Positions 52,717 to 62,235 are shown, counted from the stretch's first letter. The stretch is 64,000 nt of DNA from Chloroflexota bacterium (GCA_016191345.1 JACPOU010000014.1:1-64000); one strand, 5' to 3'. Made by a program: numbers and translations. The notes: generated from the sequence alone by a model not told the origin.

Positions 52717-54093
52717 ATGACCGACCCGGCGATCGTCCCGAGCGGGCCGCGCGAGGCCGTCGACGGCCACCGTCTCCTCGCGCGCGCCGTCGGGTTCGGT
52801 CGCGAGCTCCGCAGGGCCGGCCTCGGCGTGGACCTCGGGGCGGAGATCGACTTCACCCGGGCCCTCAGCGTCATCGACATCGGCGACCGCGAGCAGGTCC
52901 GGGCGGCCGGTGCGGCGGTCTTCACCCGGCGCCGCGACGACCGGCCCGTCTACGACCGGGTCTTCGATCGCTACTGGCGCCGCCGCTCCCTCCAGCCGAA
53001 CCTCGAGGCACCGGGCTCGGAGCAGCACCCCGAATCCGCCCCCTCGGACGAGGGCGTGCCGCAGGACGCCGCGATGCCCGGCGACGAGCGCTCCGAGCTG
53101 CCCGAGGACCGGGCGGGGATGCCGATCCCGACGGACGGCGACGTCGAAGCGGACGAGGCGGCCCCCGACATCGTCACGATCTCGCCGGACGCCTACAGCC
53201 GCTCGGATACGCTCCGCCATCGCGACTTCGACCGGATGACGGCGCAGGAGCTCCGGGACGCGGAGCGGCTCGTGGACCTCCTCGAGCCGCGTCTGGAGCT
53301 TCGCCGGACGCGCCGCTACGAGCTCCACCGGCACGGGCGGCGTCTCGCGCCGCGGGCGATGTTCCGGCGCAATCTCGCGACGGGCGGCGAGATCATCGAC
53401 TGGGTCTGGCGGCGGCCGGTGAAGCGGCCCCGCCCGCTCGTCGTCCTGTGTGACATCTCGGGATCGATGGAGCGCCACTCGCGGCTGCTCCTGCGCTTCG
53501 TCCAGGCCCTCTCCTCGTCGTCCGCCGTGAAGACGGAGTCGTTCGTGTTCGGAACCCGCCTGACCCGCGTCACGCGGCTGCTCAAGGACCGGAACCGGGA
53601 TCGTGCGCTGGCCCGCGTGGCGGACACCGTGACCGACTGGGCCGGCGGGACCCGGATCGGGGAGTCGTTCCGCGACTTCAACCACCGCTGGGCCCGCCGG
53701 ACGCTCCGGACGAGCGGCGTCGTGATCGTCGTCTCCGACGGCTGGGATCGCGGCGACCCGAAGCTCGTGGAGCAGGAGACGGCCCGCCTCCGCCGCAACT
53801 GCCATCGCCTCGTCTGGCTGAACCCGCTGGCCGGGACGCCCGGCTACCAGCCCCTCGCCGCCGGGATGCGCGCGGCGTACCCGTACATCGACGACTTCCT
53901 GGCGGCGGGCACCGTCGCGAGCCTGGAGCGGCTCGGCGAGATCCTTGCCGGCGGCCGCGCCTCCGACACCCGGCGCGGGAGCGAGGCGGCCGCCCACGTC
54001 GCCCCGAGCCCGGACGCGGCGCGAACCTTTGCCCCGCCGGCCAAGGTCGAGCGCCGGCCGGCCGACCCGTTCGCGGCCCAGCCGCTGCGTTGA
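52717..54093 (+). CDS. coxE: VWA-domain protein, CoxE-like
   Basis: This 458-residue protein carries a C-terminal von Willebrand A domain with the MIDAS motif DISGS (Asp246) and a second acidic site VVSDGWDRGDP. The N-terminal part (about 1-230) has an acidic, Pro-rich linker (about 95-160) and RRYELHRHGRRLAPRAMFRRNL before the VWA domain. CoxE proteins work with the CoxD ATPase in maturing the active site of CO dehydrogenase. The ATG at 52717 lies 29 nt after the coxD stop, so the two are co-transcribed. Confidence 0.92.
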   Translation: MTDPAIVPSGPREAVDGHRLLARAVGFGRELRRAGLGVDLGAEIDFTRALSVIDIGDREQVRAAGAAVFTRRRDDRPVYDRVFDRYWRRRSLQPNLEAPGSEQHPESAPSDEGVPQDAAMPGDERSELPEDRAGMPIPTDGDVEADEAAPDIVTISPDAYSRSDTLRHRDFDRMTAQELRDAERLVDLLEPRLELRRTRRYELHRHGRRLAPRAMFRRNLATGGEIIDWVWRRPVKRPRPLVVLCDISGSMERHSRLLLRFVQALSSSSAVKTESFVFGTRLTRVTRLLKDRNRDRALARVADTVTDWAGGTRIGESFRDFNHRWARRTLRTSGVVIVVSDGWDRGDPKLVEQETARLRRNCHRLVWLNPLAGTPGYQPLAAGMRAAYPYIDDFLAAGTVASLERLGEILAGGRASDTRRGSEAAAHVAPSPDAARTFAPPAKVERRPADPFAAQPLR

Positions 54094-54118
54094 GCCCGGG
54101 ACAACCGCGGCCCCCGAG

Positions 54119-54124
54119 TAGGAT
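54119..54124 (+). promoter_or_regulatory. Candidate -10 box (TAGGAT) of the XdhC-family gene
   Basis: TAGGAT lies 6 nt before the ATG at 54131. Confidence 0.45.
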
Positions 54125-54130
54125 GTCCGC

Positions 54131-55246
54131 ATGCGCGACCTTCTCGACACGATCGACGCCTGGCGGGAACAGGGAATGGAGGCGGGGCGCGCCGTCGTTG
54201 TCCGGACGTTCGGGTCGGCGCCGCGGCCGGAAGGCGCGGTGCTCCTCCGCGCGACGGACGGGCGCCTGATGGGCTCGGTGAGCGGCGGCTGCGTGGAGGG
54301 CGCGGCGGCGGAGGAGATCGAGCGGGCCCGTGCCACCGGCAACGCCCGGGTGATCCGCTACGGCATCAGCGACGAGGAGGCCTGGGGCGTCGGGCTCGCC
54401 TGCGGCGGGACCATCGACGTGCTCATGGAGCCCCACGTCCGGCCCGAGGTCGTCGAGGCGGCGCGCCGGTCCGCCGGCACGCGCGGGGAATCCGTCGCCA
54501 TCGCGATCCCGCTCCCCGCCGACGCGCCACCCGCCGAGGCTGGCGCGCATCCGCCGGGGGTTGGCGCCCCGCCGGAGCCGCCGATCGTCGTCGTGGCCGG
54601 CCACGGCATCACGTCCGGCTCCACGGGGACGGATGCCGGCGATGCGGAGCTGGTCGTGGCCGCCGGCCAGCTGCTCGAGGAGGGCCGTTCCCGGATCGTC
54701 GAGACCGCCGGCCGTGCCTTCTTCGTCGAGGCCTATCCGGTGCGCCCGCGGCTCGTCGTCGTCGGCGCGGTGGAGGTGGCCCGGTCGCTCGTCCGCTACG
54801 CCCGGGAGCTGGGCTACGAGACCGCCGTCATCGATGCCCGGGCTGCCTTCGCGACCCGCGAGCGCATCCCCGATGCGGATCGCCTCGAGGTCGCCTGGCC
54901 CGACGAGGCATTCGCGACCCTCGAGGTCGGGCCGAACGACGCCGTCGCGATCCTGTCCCACGACCCGAAGTTCGACGAGCCGGCGATCGTGGAGGCCGTG
55001 CGGCGGGGCTGCCGCTATGTCGGCGCGGTCGGGTCGCGGAAGACGCAGGCGAATCGGCGGGCACGTTTGGCCGAGAGCGGCCTGACCACCGCGGAGATCG
55101 CCACGGTCCACGGGCCCATCGGCCTGGACCTCGGCGGCCGGGAACCGGCCGAGACGGCCCTCGCGATCATGGCCGAGATCGTCGCCGAGCGGCGCGGAGG
55201 GACCGGGTCGCCGATGCGCCAGCGCATGGCCGCCGCGGTCGGGTGA
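54131..55246 (+). CDS. XdhC/CoxI-family molybdenum cofactor maturation protein
   Basis: This 371-residue protein has an N-terminal XdhC_CoxI domain (FGSAPRPEGAVLL...GSVSGGCVEGA; GVGLACGGTIDVLMEP) and a C-terminal Rossmann XdhC_C domain (RLVVVGAVEVARSLVRYARELGYETAVIDAR; YVGAVGSRKTQANRRARL). Such proteins bind molybdopterin cofactor, help load the terminal sulfur and deliver it to the hydroxylase. An Ala/Pro-rich stretch (about 130-160) links the domains. The MocA-type cytidylyltransferase gene begins 31 nt later, so cofactor synthesis and delivery are encoded together. The protein is cytosolic by sequence. Confidence 0.92.
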   Translation: MRDLLDTIDAWREQGMEAGRAVVVRTFGSAPRPEGAVLLRATDGRLMGSVSGGCVEGAAAEEIERARATGNARVIRYGISDEEAWGVGLACGGTIDVLMEPHVRPEVVEAARRSAGTRGESVAIAIPLPADAPPAEAGAHPPGVGAPPEPPIVVVAGHGITSGSTGTDAGDAELVVAAGQLLEEGRSRIVETAGRAFFVEAYPVRPRLVVVGAVEVARSLVRYARELGYETAVIDARAAFATRERIPDADRLEVAWPDEAFATLEVGPNDAVAILSHDPKFDEPAIVEAVRRGCRYVGAVGSRKTQANRRARLAESGLTTAEIATVHGPIGLDLGGREPAETALAIMAEIVAERRGGTGSPMRQRMAAAVG

Positions 55247-55277
55247 GCCGGCGCCACACGCTGAGCCGAGAGTCTGC

Positions 55278-56705
55278 GTGAGCCCGCGCGTCACGGCGAT
55301 CGTCCTCGCGGCAGGCGCCGGTACCCGATTTGGCGGGGCCAAGCTCCTTGCACGAATCGACGGACGCCCGGTCCTCCAGCACGTCCTCGACGCCCTGGTC
55401 GCCGGCGGGATCGACGATCCGGTCGTGGTGCTCGGCAACGACGCGCTGGCGCTCGAGGCCGCCATCGACTGGCGCGTCGCCCGCCGGATCCGGAACCCGG
55501 AGCCGGGTCGCGGCCTCGCCAGCTCGCTCCATCTCGGCTGGGCAGCGGCGATGGGTGACCCCGTGCGCCGCCCCGACGCCGCGATCGTCGCGCTCGGCGA
55601 CCAGCCGCTCCTCGACCCTGATGTCCTGCGGGCCCTCGTCACGGCGCCGCTGGACCCTGCCCGCCCGATCCTCGTCGCCCACCACGCCGACGGCGCGAGG
55701 AACCCGGTCCGGATCGAGGCCGCGGCGGCCGACCTCGTCGCCGCGGCGAGTGGCGACCGCGGGCTGGGTCCGCTTCTCGACAGCCAGCCGGACCGGGTCC
55801 GCCGCCTCGACGTCGAGAGCCGGAACCCGGACATCGACCGGCGGGGCGACCTCGTCGCGATCCTCGAGGCGCGGTGGCGCGCCCGGGTCGAGGCGAACGC
55901 GGCCCAGGTCGAGCGATTCCGGGAGGCCCCGGACGGCGCCGACTTCTACGCGACGGTGAGCCGGACCTTCGTCGGGGATCCGGGGCGCTCCGACGATCCC
56001 GTCCTCGCGGCCCTGCTGGACCTCGCTCGCCCCGGCGACACGTGGCTGGACGTCGGCGCCGGCGCTGGCCGCTATGCCCTCCCGATCGCTCGCCGGGTCC
56101 GGGCCGTGATGGCCGTCGATCCGTCGAACTCGATGCTCGACGCTCTCCGCGCGGCGGCATTCGAGCATCGGATCGAGAACGTTCAGGCCCTGCATGGGCG
56201 CTGGCCACCATCAGCGGAACTGCGGGCTTCGCTCGGCCCCGACCCCGTCGCGGAGGTGGCCCTGGTCGCCCATGTCGGGTACGACGTTGCCGCGATCGGC
56301 CCGTTCGTCGAGGCCCTGGAACGCGCCGCTGCGCGCGGCTGCGTTGCCGTCCTCATGCATGAGAGCCCCGCGGCGATCGCCGCCCCGTTCTGGCCGATCG
56401 TTCATGGCGAGGATCGGGAGCCGCTGCCGGCGCTTCCGGCCCTCGTGGAGCTCCTCGAGGCACGGGGCGCGAGGCCGGTCGTGGCCCACGTCCGCGGCGA
56501 GCGTCGGCGATGGGCAGACCGTGAGGAACTTCTGGCCCTCCTGCGCCGCCAGCTCTGGGTCGTCCCGGGAACCGGCCCGGATCGCCGCCTGGCTGGGGCC
56601 ATGACCCAACTCGTCGGGCGTGATTCCGACGGCTCACTGACGATCCGGGGCACGCCGCCCCCGGATATCGGAATCGTCACGTGGAGTGGCCGCGAATCCC
56701 GTTGA
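55278..56705 (+). CDS. MocA-like molybdopterin cytidylyltransferase fused to a SAM methyltransferase
   Basis: This 475-residue protein joins two enzymes. Residues 1-195 are a MobA/MocA nucleotidyltransferase: AIVLAAGAGTRFGGAKLL, GRGLASSLHLGW and VALGDQPLLDPDVL. It is expected to add CMP to molybdopterin, giving the dinucleotide cofactor used by CO dehydrogenases. Residues about 250-475 are a class I SAM-dependent methyltransferase, starting with motif I TWLDVGAGAGRYALPIA and motif II AVDPSNSMLDALR. Such a fusion is unusual; the target of the methylation is unknown. It begins with GTG at 55278 behind the XdhC gene and ends before the form I coxM with a 168-bp gap. Confidence 0.87.
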   Translation: MSPRVTAIVLAAGAGTRFGGAKLLARIDGRPVLQHVLDALVAGGIDDPVVVLGNDALALEAAIDWRVARRIRNPEPGRGLASSLHLGWAAAMGDPVRRPDAAIVALGDQPLLDPDVLRALVTAPLDPARPILVAHHADGARNPVRIEAAAADLVAAASGDRGLGPLLDSQPDRVRRLDVESRNPDIDRRGDLVAILEARWRARVEANAAQVERFREAPDGADFYATVSRTFVGDPGRSDDPVLAALLDLARPGDTWLDVGAGAGRYALPIARRVRAVMAVDPSNSMLDALRAAAFEHRIENVQALHGRWPPSAELRASLGPDPVAEVALVAHVGYDVAAIGPFVEALERAAARGCVAVLMHESPAAIAAPFWPIVHGEDREPLPALPALVELLEARGARPVVAHVRGERRRWADREELLALLRRQLWVVPGTGPDRRLAGAMTQLVGRDSDGSLTIRGTPPPDIGIVTWSGRESR

Positions 56706-56873
56706 CGCAGCAACCGATCCGGGCAGATACTCGGCGGGACGCATTTCCCCGCTCCGGACACCGCGAGGCGCTCGCCTGTTCGGAAGATCGAGTCATCCAG
56801 GCCAGCCCCGTCATGCCGCGACGGGTCGCGCGCACCCTCCCGCTCGGAGGGCTGAAGGAGGATCGGTCGAGCG

Positions 56874-57743
56874 ATGATCCCGCCTGCATTCGACTACGTG
56901 CGACCCGCGGACCTGGGCGAAGCGCTCCGGATCCTCAAGGAACGTGAGGGAGACGCAAAGGTCCTCTCAGGTGGCTACAGCCTCCTGCCGCTCATGAAGC
57001 TCCGCCTGGCGCAGCCGGCGCTGCTCGTGGACATCCAGGACGTTGGCGGAATCGATGGGATCGACCGCACGGGGAATGTATTCCGGATCGGGGGCCGCGC
57101 AACGCACCGTCGGATCCTGGAGGACGCATCCCTTGGCTCCGTGCTCCCGATCATGCGTGACGTGGCCGCGGGCATCGGCGACCCGCAGATCCGCAACTGG
57201 GGAACCATCGGCGGCTCGGTCGCTCACGCAGACCCGGCGGCCGACTGGCCGGCGGTCCTCCAGGCCCTCCACGCCTCGATCGTGGTGCAGAGCGTGGCCG
57301 GCGAGCGCGTCGTTCCCGCGCGGGGCTTCTTCATCGACGCGTTCCAGACCGGCATCGAGCCGGACGAGATCCTGACCGAGATCCGGATCCCGGTCCCGGC
57401 TGGGCGGAGCGGAGGTTCGTACCAGAAATTGGAGCGTCGGGCCGGTGACTTCTCGACGGTCGGGGCCGCCGTCCAGCTGACGCTCGGGTCTGACGGCCGC
57501 GTCAGCGCAATCGGCATCGGCCTGACCGCGGTCGGGGACGCGGCGTTTGCGGCCACTGAGGCCGAGGGCGTGCTCCACGGCGCCGAGCCGGGTGATGAGG
57601 CGATCCGAGGAGCGGCTGCGGCGGCGTCCCGGCAGAGCCGTCCCGGGACGGACAGCCATGGCCCGGCCGAGTACAAGCTGGCGATGGTGACCGAGATGAC
57701 TGTCCGCGCGCTGCGCGCGGCCGTGGCCCGGGCGCAGGGGTAG
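56874..57743 (+). CDS. coxM: CO dehydrogenase FAD subunit (form I cluster)
   Basis: This 289-residue FAD subunit has [17 protein letters not shown] and [17 protein letters not shown] for FAD binding, then the CO dehydrogenase-type C-terminal domain. In form I enzymes it passes electrons from the iron-sulfur subunit to quinone or cytochromes. AAGGAGG (56855-56861) precedes the ATG by 12 nt. The M-S-L order and the 8-nt spacing to coxS are typical of form I CO dehydrogenase operons. Confidence 0.95.
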   Translation: MIPPAFDYVRPADLGEALRILKEREGDAKVLSGGYSLLPLMKLRLAQPALLVDIQDVGGIDGIDRTGNVFRIGGRATHRRILEDASLGSVLPIMRDVAAGIGDPQIRNWGTIGGSVAHADPAADWPAVLQALHASIVVQSVAGERVVPARGFFIDAFQTGIEPDEILTEIRIPVPAGRSGGSYQKLERRAGDFSTVGAAVQLTLGSDGRVSAIGIGLTAVGDAAFAATEAEGVLHGAEPGDEAIRGAAAAASRQSRPGTDSHGPAEYKLAMVTEMTVRALRAAVARAQG

Positions 57744-57751
57744 GGAGCAAG

Positions 57752-58279
57752 ATGACGACACAGCACGTCAGGGTCACCGTCAACGGCACCATCCGGGAGG
57801 CGGACGTGGAGCCACGCCTCCTCCTCGTGCACCTGTTGCGTGAGAACTTCGGGCTGACCGGCACCCACGTCGGTTGCGATACGAGCAACTGTGGGGCCTG
57901 CACGGTGCACGTCAACGGCATGAGCGCCAAGAGCTGCACGATGCTTGCCGTCCAGGCAGATGGCGCCGAGGTCAGGACGATCGAGGGGATGGCGGACGGG
58001 GCCACGCTCCACCCGCTGCAGCAGGCGTTCTGGGACCAGCACGGCCTCCAGTGCGGGTTCTGTACCCCGGGCATGATCATGCAGTCTGCCTGGCTCCTGG
58101 AGCAGAACCCTCAGCCGACCGAAGACGAGATTCGACTGGGGATCAGCGGCAACCTCTGCCGCTGCACGGGTTACGTGAACATTGTCAAGGCGATCCAGCA
58201 GGCATCCGGTCAACTCCCCGGCGGGGAGTCGGCTCCGGTAGAGGCTGCTGCGATCGTTGACACAGCACCGGCCAGCTGA
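57752..58279 (+). CDS. coxS: CO dehydrogenase small subunit, 2x[2Fe-2S] (form I cluster)
   Basis: This 175-residue iron-sulfur subunit has [15 protein letters not shown] and KSCTM for the plant-type cluster and CGFCTPGM with [10 protein letters not shown] for the second cluster. It links the molybdenum-copper site to FAD. The ATG follows coxM by 8 nt with GGGAGCAAG upstream; the large subunit begins 11 nt after its stop. Its sequence is close to the form II small subunit at 47697, consistent with duplication or parallel recruitment. Confidence 0.95.
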   Translation: MTTQHVRVTVNGTIREADVEPRLLLVHLLRENFGLTGTHVGCDTSNCGACTVHVNGMSAKSCTMLAVQADGAEVRTIEGMADGATLHPLQQAFWDQHGLQCGFCTPGMIMQSAWLLEQNPQPTEDEIRLGISGNLCRCTGYVNIVKAIQQASGQLPGGESAPVEAAAIVDTAPAS

Positions 58280-58290
58280 GGGACCACGAG

Positions 58291-60654
58291 ATGGCGACGG
58301 AGCTCCAGACCACCCCCGAAGTCGGGGGCATGGGCCACTCGGTCAAGCGCAAGGAAGACCCGCGCATGATCCGTGGGCAGGGCGAGTACATCGAGGACGT
58401 CAATCTGCCCGGCCAGCTCTGGATGGACATTGTCCGGAGCCCCTACGCCCACGCGACCATCAAGTCCATCGACGCCTCGGAGGCCCTCAAGATCCCAGGG
58501 GTCCTGGCCGTCATCACCGGGGCGGACCTCGAGAAGGCCGGCCTCCACTGGATGCCGACTCTGGCCGGCGACAAGCAGATGGTCCTGCCCACGACGACGG
58601 TCATGTACCAGGCCCAGGAGGTCGCGGCGGTCGTGGCCACGGATCGCTACGCCGCGGCCGACGGGATCGCCGCCGTCTACGTGGACTACGAGCCCCTGCC
58701 CGTCATCGTGGATCCCCACAAGGCGATGGAGAAGGACGCGTTCGTCCTCCGCCCCGATCGCGCCCCGGACAAGCAGACCAACCACATCTGGCACTGGGAA
58801 TCGGGCGACCGGGCGGCCACCGACGCGGCCCTCGAGAGCGCCGAGGTCCGCATCTCCGAGGACATCTACATCCCCCGAATCCATGTCGCCTCGATCGAGA
58901 CATGCGGCTGCGTCGCCGATTGGGACGCGGTCCGCGGCCAGCTGACGCTGCACATGACGTCGCAGGCGCCGCATGCCATCCGGACCGTGCTCGCCCTCGT
59001 GTCCGGCCTCCCCGAGCAGAACATCCGGGTGAAGACGCACGACATCGGTGGCGGCTTCGGCGGCAAGGTGCCGGTGTACCCGGGCTATGTTCTGGCGGTC
59101 GTCGCCTCCTTGACCGTCGGCAAGCCGGTCAAGTGGATCGAGGATCGCTCGGAGAACCTCCAGGCCGACAGCTTCGCCCGTGATTACCACATCCATGCCG
59201 AGATGTCGGCCACGAAGGCCGGGAAGATCACCGGCCTCAAGGTCAAGACGCTCGCCGACCATGGCTACTCGGACGCTGCCGCCGACCCCTCCAAGTACCC
59301 AGCCGGCCTCTTCAACGTGATCACCGGCTCGTACGACTTTCCGAACGCGTTCGTCGAGGTCGACGGTGTCTACACCAACAAGCCACCCGGGGGCGTGGCC
59401 TACCGCTGCTCGTTTCGGGTGACCGAGGCCGTCCATGCCATCGAGCGCATGGTCGACATCCTCGCCCACGACATCGGGATGGATCCGGCCGAGCTCCGGA
59501 TGAAGAACTTCATCCAGCCGGAGCAGTTCCCGTACACGACGCCAACGGGCTGGGAGTACGACTCTGGAAACTATCCGGCCGCGCTCCAGAAGGCCATGGA
59601 CATGATCGACTACGCCGGGTTGCGCCGGGAGCAGGTCGAGAAGCGCGAGCGCGGGGAACTCATGGGCATCGGCATCAGCAGCTTCACCGAGATCGTCGGG
59701 GCGGGGCCCTCCAAGGACTTCGACATCATCGGCATCAAGATGTTCGATTCGTGCGAGATCCGGGTCCATCCGACCGGCAAGGTCATCGCCCGTATCGGCG
59801 TCCAGAGCCAGGGCCAGGGCCACGAGACGACGTTCGCCCAGATCATCGCCGAGGAACTCGGCTTCCCGGCCGCCGACGTCAAGATCGAGTACGGCGATAC
59901 CGACACCGCGCCCTACGGGCTCGGGACGTACGCGTCGCGATCCACGCCGGTTGCCGGGGCGGCGACGGCCATGGCCTCCCGGAAGATCAAGGACAAGGCT
60001 CGCAAGATCGCGGCCCATCTGCTGGAGGCTGCCGAGGACGACCTGGAGTGGACGAACGGCAAGTTCACGGTGAAGGGCTCGCCGGATCGCTTCAAGACGA
60101 TCCAGGAGATCGCCTTCGCGGCCTACACGAATCATCCCACCGGGATGGAGGCCGGCCTCGAGGCGGTCGACTACTACGACCCGCCGAACCTGACGTTCCC
60201 GTTCGGGAGCTACATCTGCGTCGTGGACATCGACAAGGCGACGGGCCAGGTGACCGTTCGCCGTTTCGTCGCCGTCGACGACTGCGGCAACATCATCAAC
60301 CCCATGATCGTGGACGGGCAGATCCACGGCGGGCTCACGATGGGCTTCGCCCCGTCGCTGCTCGAATCGATCACCTATGACGAGCTCGGCAACAACCAGG
60401 CCGGGACATTCATGGACTACCTCCTCCCGACGGCAGTCGAGACCCCGCGCTGGGAGGTCGCAAAGACGATCACGCCGTCACCGCACCATCCGATCGGTGC
60501 CAAGGGCGTCGGCGAGTCGGCGACCGTCGGCGCGCCCCCGGCGATCGCGAACGCGGTGGTGGATGCGCTCTGGCACCTCGGCGTGCGGAACATCGACATC
60601 CCACTGACCCCGCAGAAGGTCTGGGCGATCCTCCACGAGAAGGGCATCGCCTGA
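58291..60654 (+). CDS. coxL: CO dehydrogenase large (catalytic) subunit, form I
   Basis: This 787-residue catalytic subunit oxidises CO to CO2 with water at a Mo-S-Cu centre. The diagnostic form I loop VAYRCSFRVTEA is intact, with Cys373 in place of the copper ligand known from Oligotropha. Other hallmarks are [78 protein letters not shown] and the catalytic Glu in KGVGESATVGAP. This makes true CO oxidation capacity likely. The stop overlaps the next start (TGATG), so maturation proteins are translated from the same message. Confidence 0.96.
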   Translation: MATELQTTPEVGGMGHSVKRKEDPRMIRGQGEYIEDVNLPGQLWMDIVRSPYAHATIKSIDASEALKIPGVLAVITGADLEKAGLHWMPTLAGDKQMVLPTTTVMYQAQEVAAVVATDRYAAADGIAAVYVDYEPLPVIVDPHKAMEKDAFVLRPDRAPDKQTNHIWHWESGDRAATDAALESAEVRISEDIYIPRIHVASIETCGCVADWDAVRGQLTLHMTSQAPHAIRTVLALVSGLPEQNIRVKTHDIGGGFGGKVPVYPGYVLAVVASLTVGKPVKWIEDRSENLQADSFARDYHIHAEMSATKAGKITGLKVKTLADHGYSDAAADPSKYPAGLFNVITGSYDFPNAFVEVDGVYTNKPPGGVAYRCSFRVTEAVHAIERMVDILAHDIGMDPAELRMKNFIQPEQFPYTTPTGWEYDSGNYPAALQKAMDMIDYAGLRREQVEKRERGELMGIGISSFTEIVGAGPSKDFDIIGIKMFDSCEIRVHPTGKVIARIGVQSQGQGHETTFAQIIAEELGFPAADVKIEYGDTDTAPYGLGTYASRSTPVAGAATAMASRKIKDKARKIAAHLLEAAEDDLEWTNGKFTVKGSPDRFKTIQEIAFAAYTNHPTGMEAGLEAVDYYDPPNLTFPFGSYICVVDIDKATGQVTVRRFVAVDDCGNIINPMIVDGQIHGGLTMGFAPSLLESITYDELGNNQAGTFMDYLLPTAVETPRWEVAKTITPSPHHPIGAKGVGESATVGAPPAIANAVVDALWHLGVRNIDIPLTPQKVWAILHEKGIA

Positions 60655-61721
60655 TGTCCGGCGGCCGTTCGATCCACGCCCGCGCCGCGGCGCTGGAGGC
60701 GGACGGCCGTGTCTTCGCGTTCGCCACGGTCGTGGCCGTCCGGCGGCCGACGTCCGCCCGGCCGGGAGCGGCGGGGATCATCCATCCCGACGGCACGATC
60801 GAAGGCTGGGTCGGGGGCAGCTGCGCCGAGCCGGTCGTCCTCCGGGAGGCGCTCCGGGCCATGGCTGACGGTCAGCCCCGGCTTCTCCGGCTCTCGAGGG
60901 AGGGCCCCGGGGAGGGCCGCCGTGCCGACGGCGTCGTGGAGCTCGTGATGAGCTGCCATTCGGGAGGGACCCTGGAGATCTACGTGGAGCCGCACCTGCC
61001 AGCCCCGCACCTGTGGGTCGCTGGCACCACACCGATTGCCGGAGCACTCGTCGCGCTCGGCGCGGCGGCCGGCTGGCGAGTCACCGTCTTCGATCCCGAC
61101 GCGGACGCGGACGCGTTCCCGGGCGCCGAGGCAGTCCTCGGGGAGCGCGAGCTCTGCACCCTCGAGTTCGCCACCGCACCCTTCGTGGTGGTCGCAACCC
61201 AGGGTGTCTGGGACGAGGAAGCGACGGCCGCGGCGCTCCGCCGCGACGTGGCCTATGTCGGGCTCATCGCCTCGCCAACGCGCGCCGCCGTGGTGCGCGC
61301 CTGGCTTCGCGACGAAGGCACCCTGCCGGAGGAGCGGGTTGCGGCCCTCCGGGCCCCGGCCGGCATCGACCTGGGAGCGGAGACGGCCGAAGAGGTTGCG
61401 CTGTCGATACTTGCCGAGCTCGTCCAGGTCCGGCGTGGGCGTGCCGGGTTCGTCGCCGCGCCCGGTCCTGCCACGATCGCGGGTCGTCCCGCGTTCAGGG
61501 GTGACCCAGCGGCTCCCATCGTCGGCGACATCGTGCTTGTGGATCCCGTCTGCGGGATGAGGGTCGGCCGGCACGAGGCCCGGCACCTCGCCGAACACGA
61601 CGGCGTCGTCTATGCCTTCTGCGCGATGGTCTGTCGTACTCGCTTCATCCACGATCCGGCCGCCTTCGTGCCGCCTGCCGGATCGCCGATATCATCCGAG
61701 GTCGAACCCCCCGAGGCGTAA
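60654..61721 (+). CDS. XdhC-family maturation protein with C-terminal YHS metal-binding domain
   Basis: This 355-residue protein has an XdhC_CoxI domain (about 1-110; SARPGAAGIIHPDGTIEGWVGGSCAEPVV) and an XdhC_C Rossmann domain (about 120-255; YVGLIASPTRAAVVRAWL). A YHS domain (about 295-340; VLVDPVCGMRVG...AFCAMVCRTRF) follows, with Cys pairs that bind metal in other YHS proteins. In a form I CO dehydrogenase operon a metal-binding YHS module could handle copper for the Mo-S-Cu site; that is inference. It overlaps coxL by TGATG and is followed by coxG. Confidence 0.88.
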   Translation: MSGGRSIHARAAALEADGRVFAFATVVAVRRPTSARPGAAGIIHPDGTIEGWVGGSCAEPVVLREALRAMADGQPRLLRLSREGPGEGRRADGVVELVMSCHSGGTLEIYVEPHLPAPHLWVAGTTPIAGALVALGAAAGWRVTVFDPDADADAFPGAEAVLGERELCTLEFATAPFVVVATQGVWDEEATAAALRRDVAYVGLIASPTRAAVVRAWLRDEGTLPEERVAALRAPAGIDLGAETAEEVALSILAELVQVRRGRAGFVAAPGPATIAGRPAFRGDPAAPIVGDIVLVDPVCGMRVGRHEARHLAEHDGVVYAFCAMVCRTRFIHDPAAFVPPAGSPISSEVEPPEA

Positions 61722-61764
61722 GCCGCTGCAGCCGCGGCGGGCGCCCCCGCAACGGAGATCGCTG

Positions 61765-62214
61765 ATGGAGTTCTCGGGCGCCGTCGACATTCCCGCCGCG
61801 CGCGAGCGCGTGTTCGCGTTCGTGACGAATCCCGACAAGGTCGGCCAGTGCGGCCCGGGCGTCGAGTCGATCGAGATCCTCGACCCCACCCACTTCCGGG
61901 CGAAGGCGAAGGTCGGTGTCGGGTTCATCACGGCGAGATTCGTCGTGGACCTCGAGATCACCGAGCAGCAGGCTCCGGACATGGCCGTCATCACGGCCCG
62001 CGGCCAGGCTCCCGGCAGCGCCGTCGACGCCGTTGGCCGGATGGACCTCGTGGAGGGTGCCGAGCCTGGGACGACGACGATGCGCTGGGCGGCCGAGGTG
62101 AGCATCAGCGGCATGATCGCCAGCGTCGGGGCCCGCCTCGTGGAGGGAACCGCCAACAAGATGATCGGCCAGACCTTCGACTGCATCCGGGCGAAGATCG
62201 TCGCCGACAGCTGA
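61765..62214 (+). CDS. coxG: CO dehydrogenase accessory protein CoxG (SRPBCC fold)
   Basis: This 149-residue protein begins MEFSGAVDIPAARERVFAFVTNPDKVGQCGPGVESIEIL, the CoxG N-terminus of the START/SRPBCC superfamily, and continues with FRAKAKVGVGFITARFVVDLEI. CoxG proteins are found in CO dehydrogenase operons and are thought to help attach the enzyme to the membrane or respiratory chain. The start at 61765 has GGAG 6 nt upstream, and the longer ORF-track start overlaps the XdhC-YHS gene. Confidence 0.92.
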   Translation: MEFSGAVDIPAARERVFAFVTNPDKVGQCGPGVESIEILDPTHFRAKAKVGVGFITARFVVDLEITEQQAPDMAVITARGQAPGSAVDAVGRMDLVEGAEPGTTTMRWAAEVSISGMIASVGARLVEGTANKMIGQTFDCIRAKIVADS

Positions 62215-62235
62215 AGCGACGCCCTTTCGACCCTG

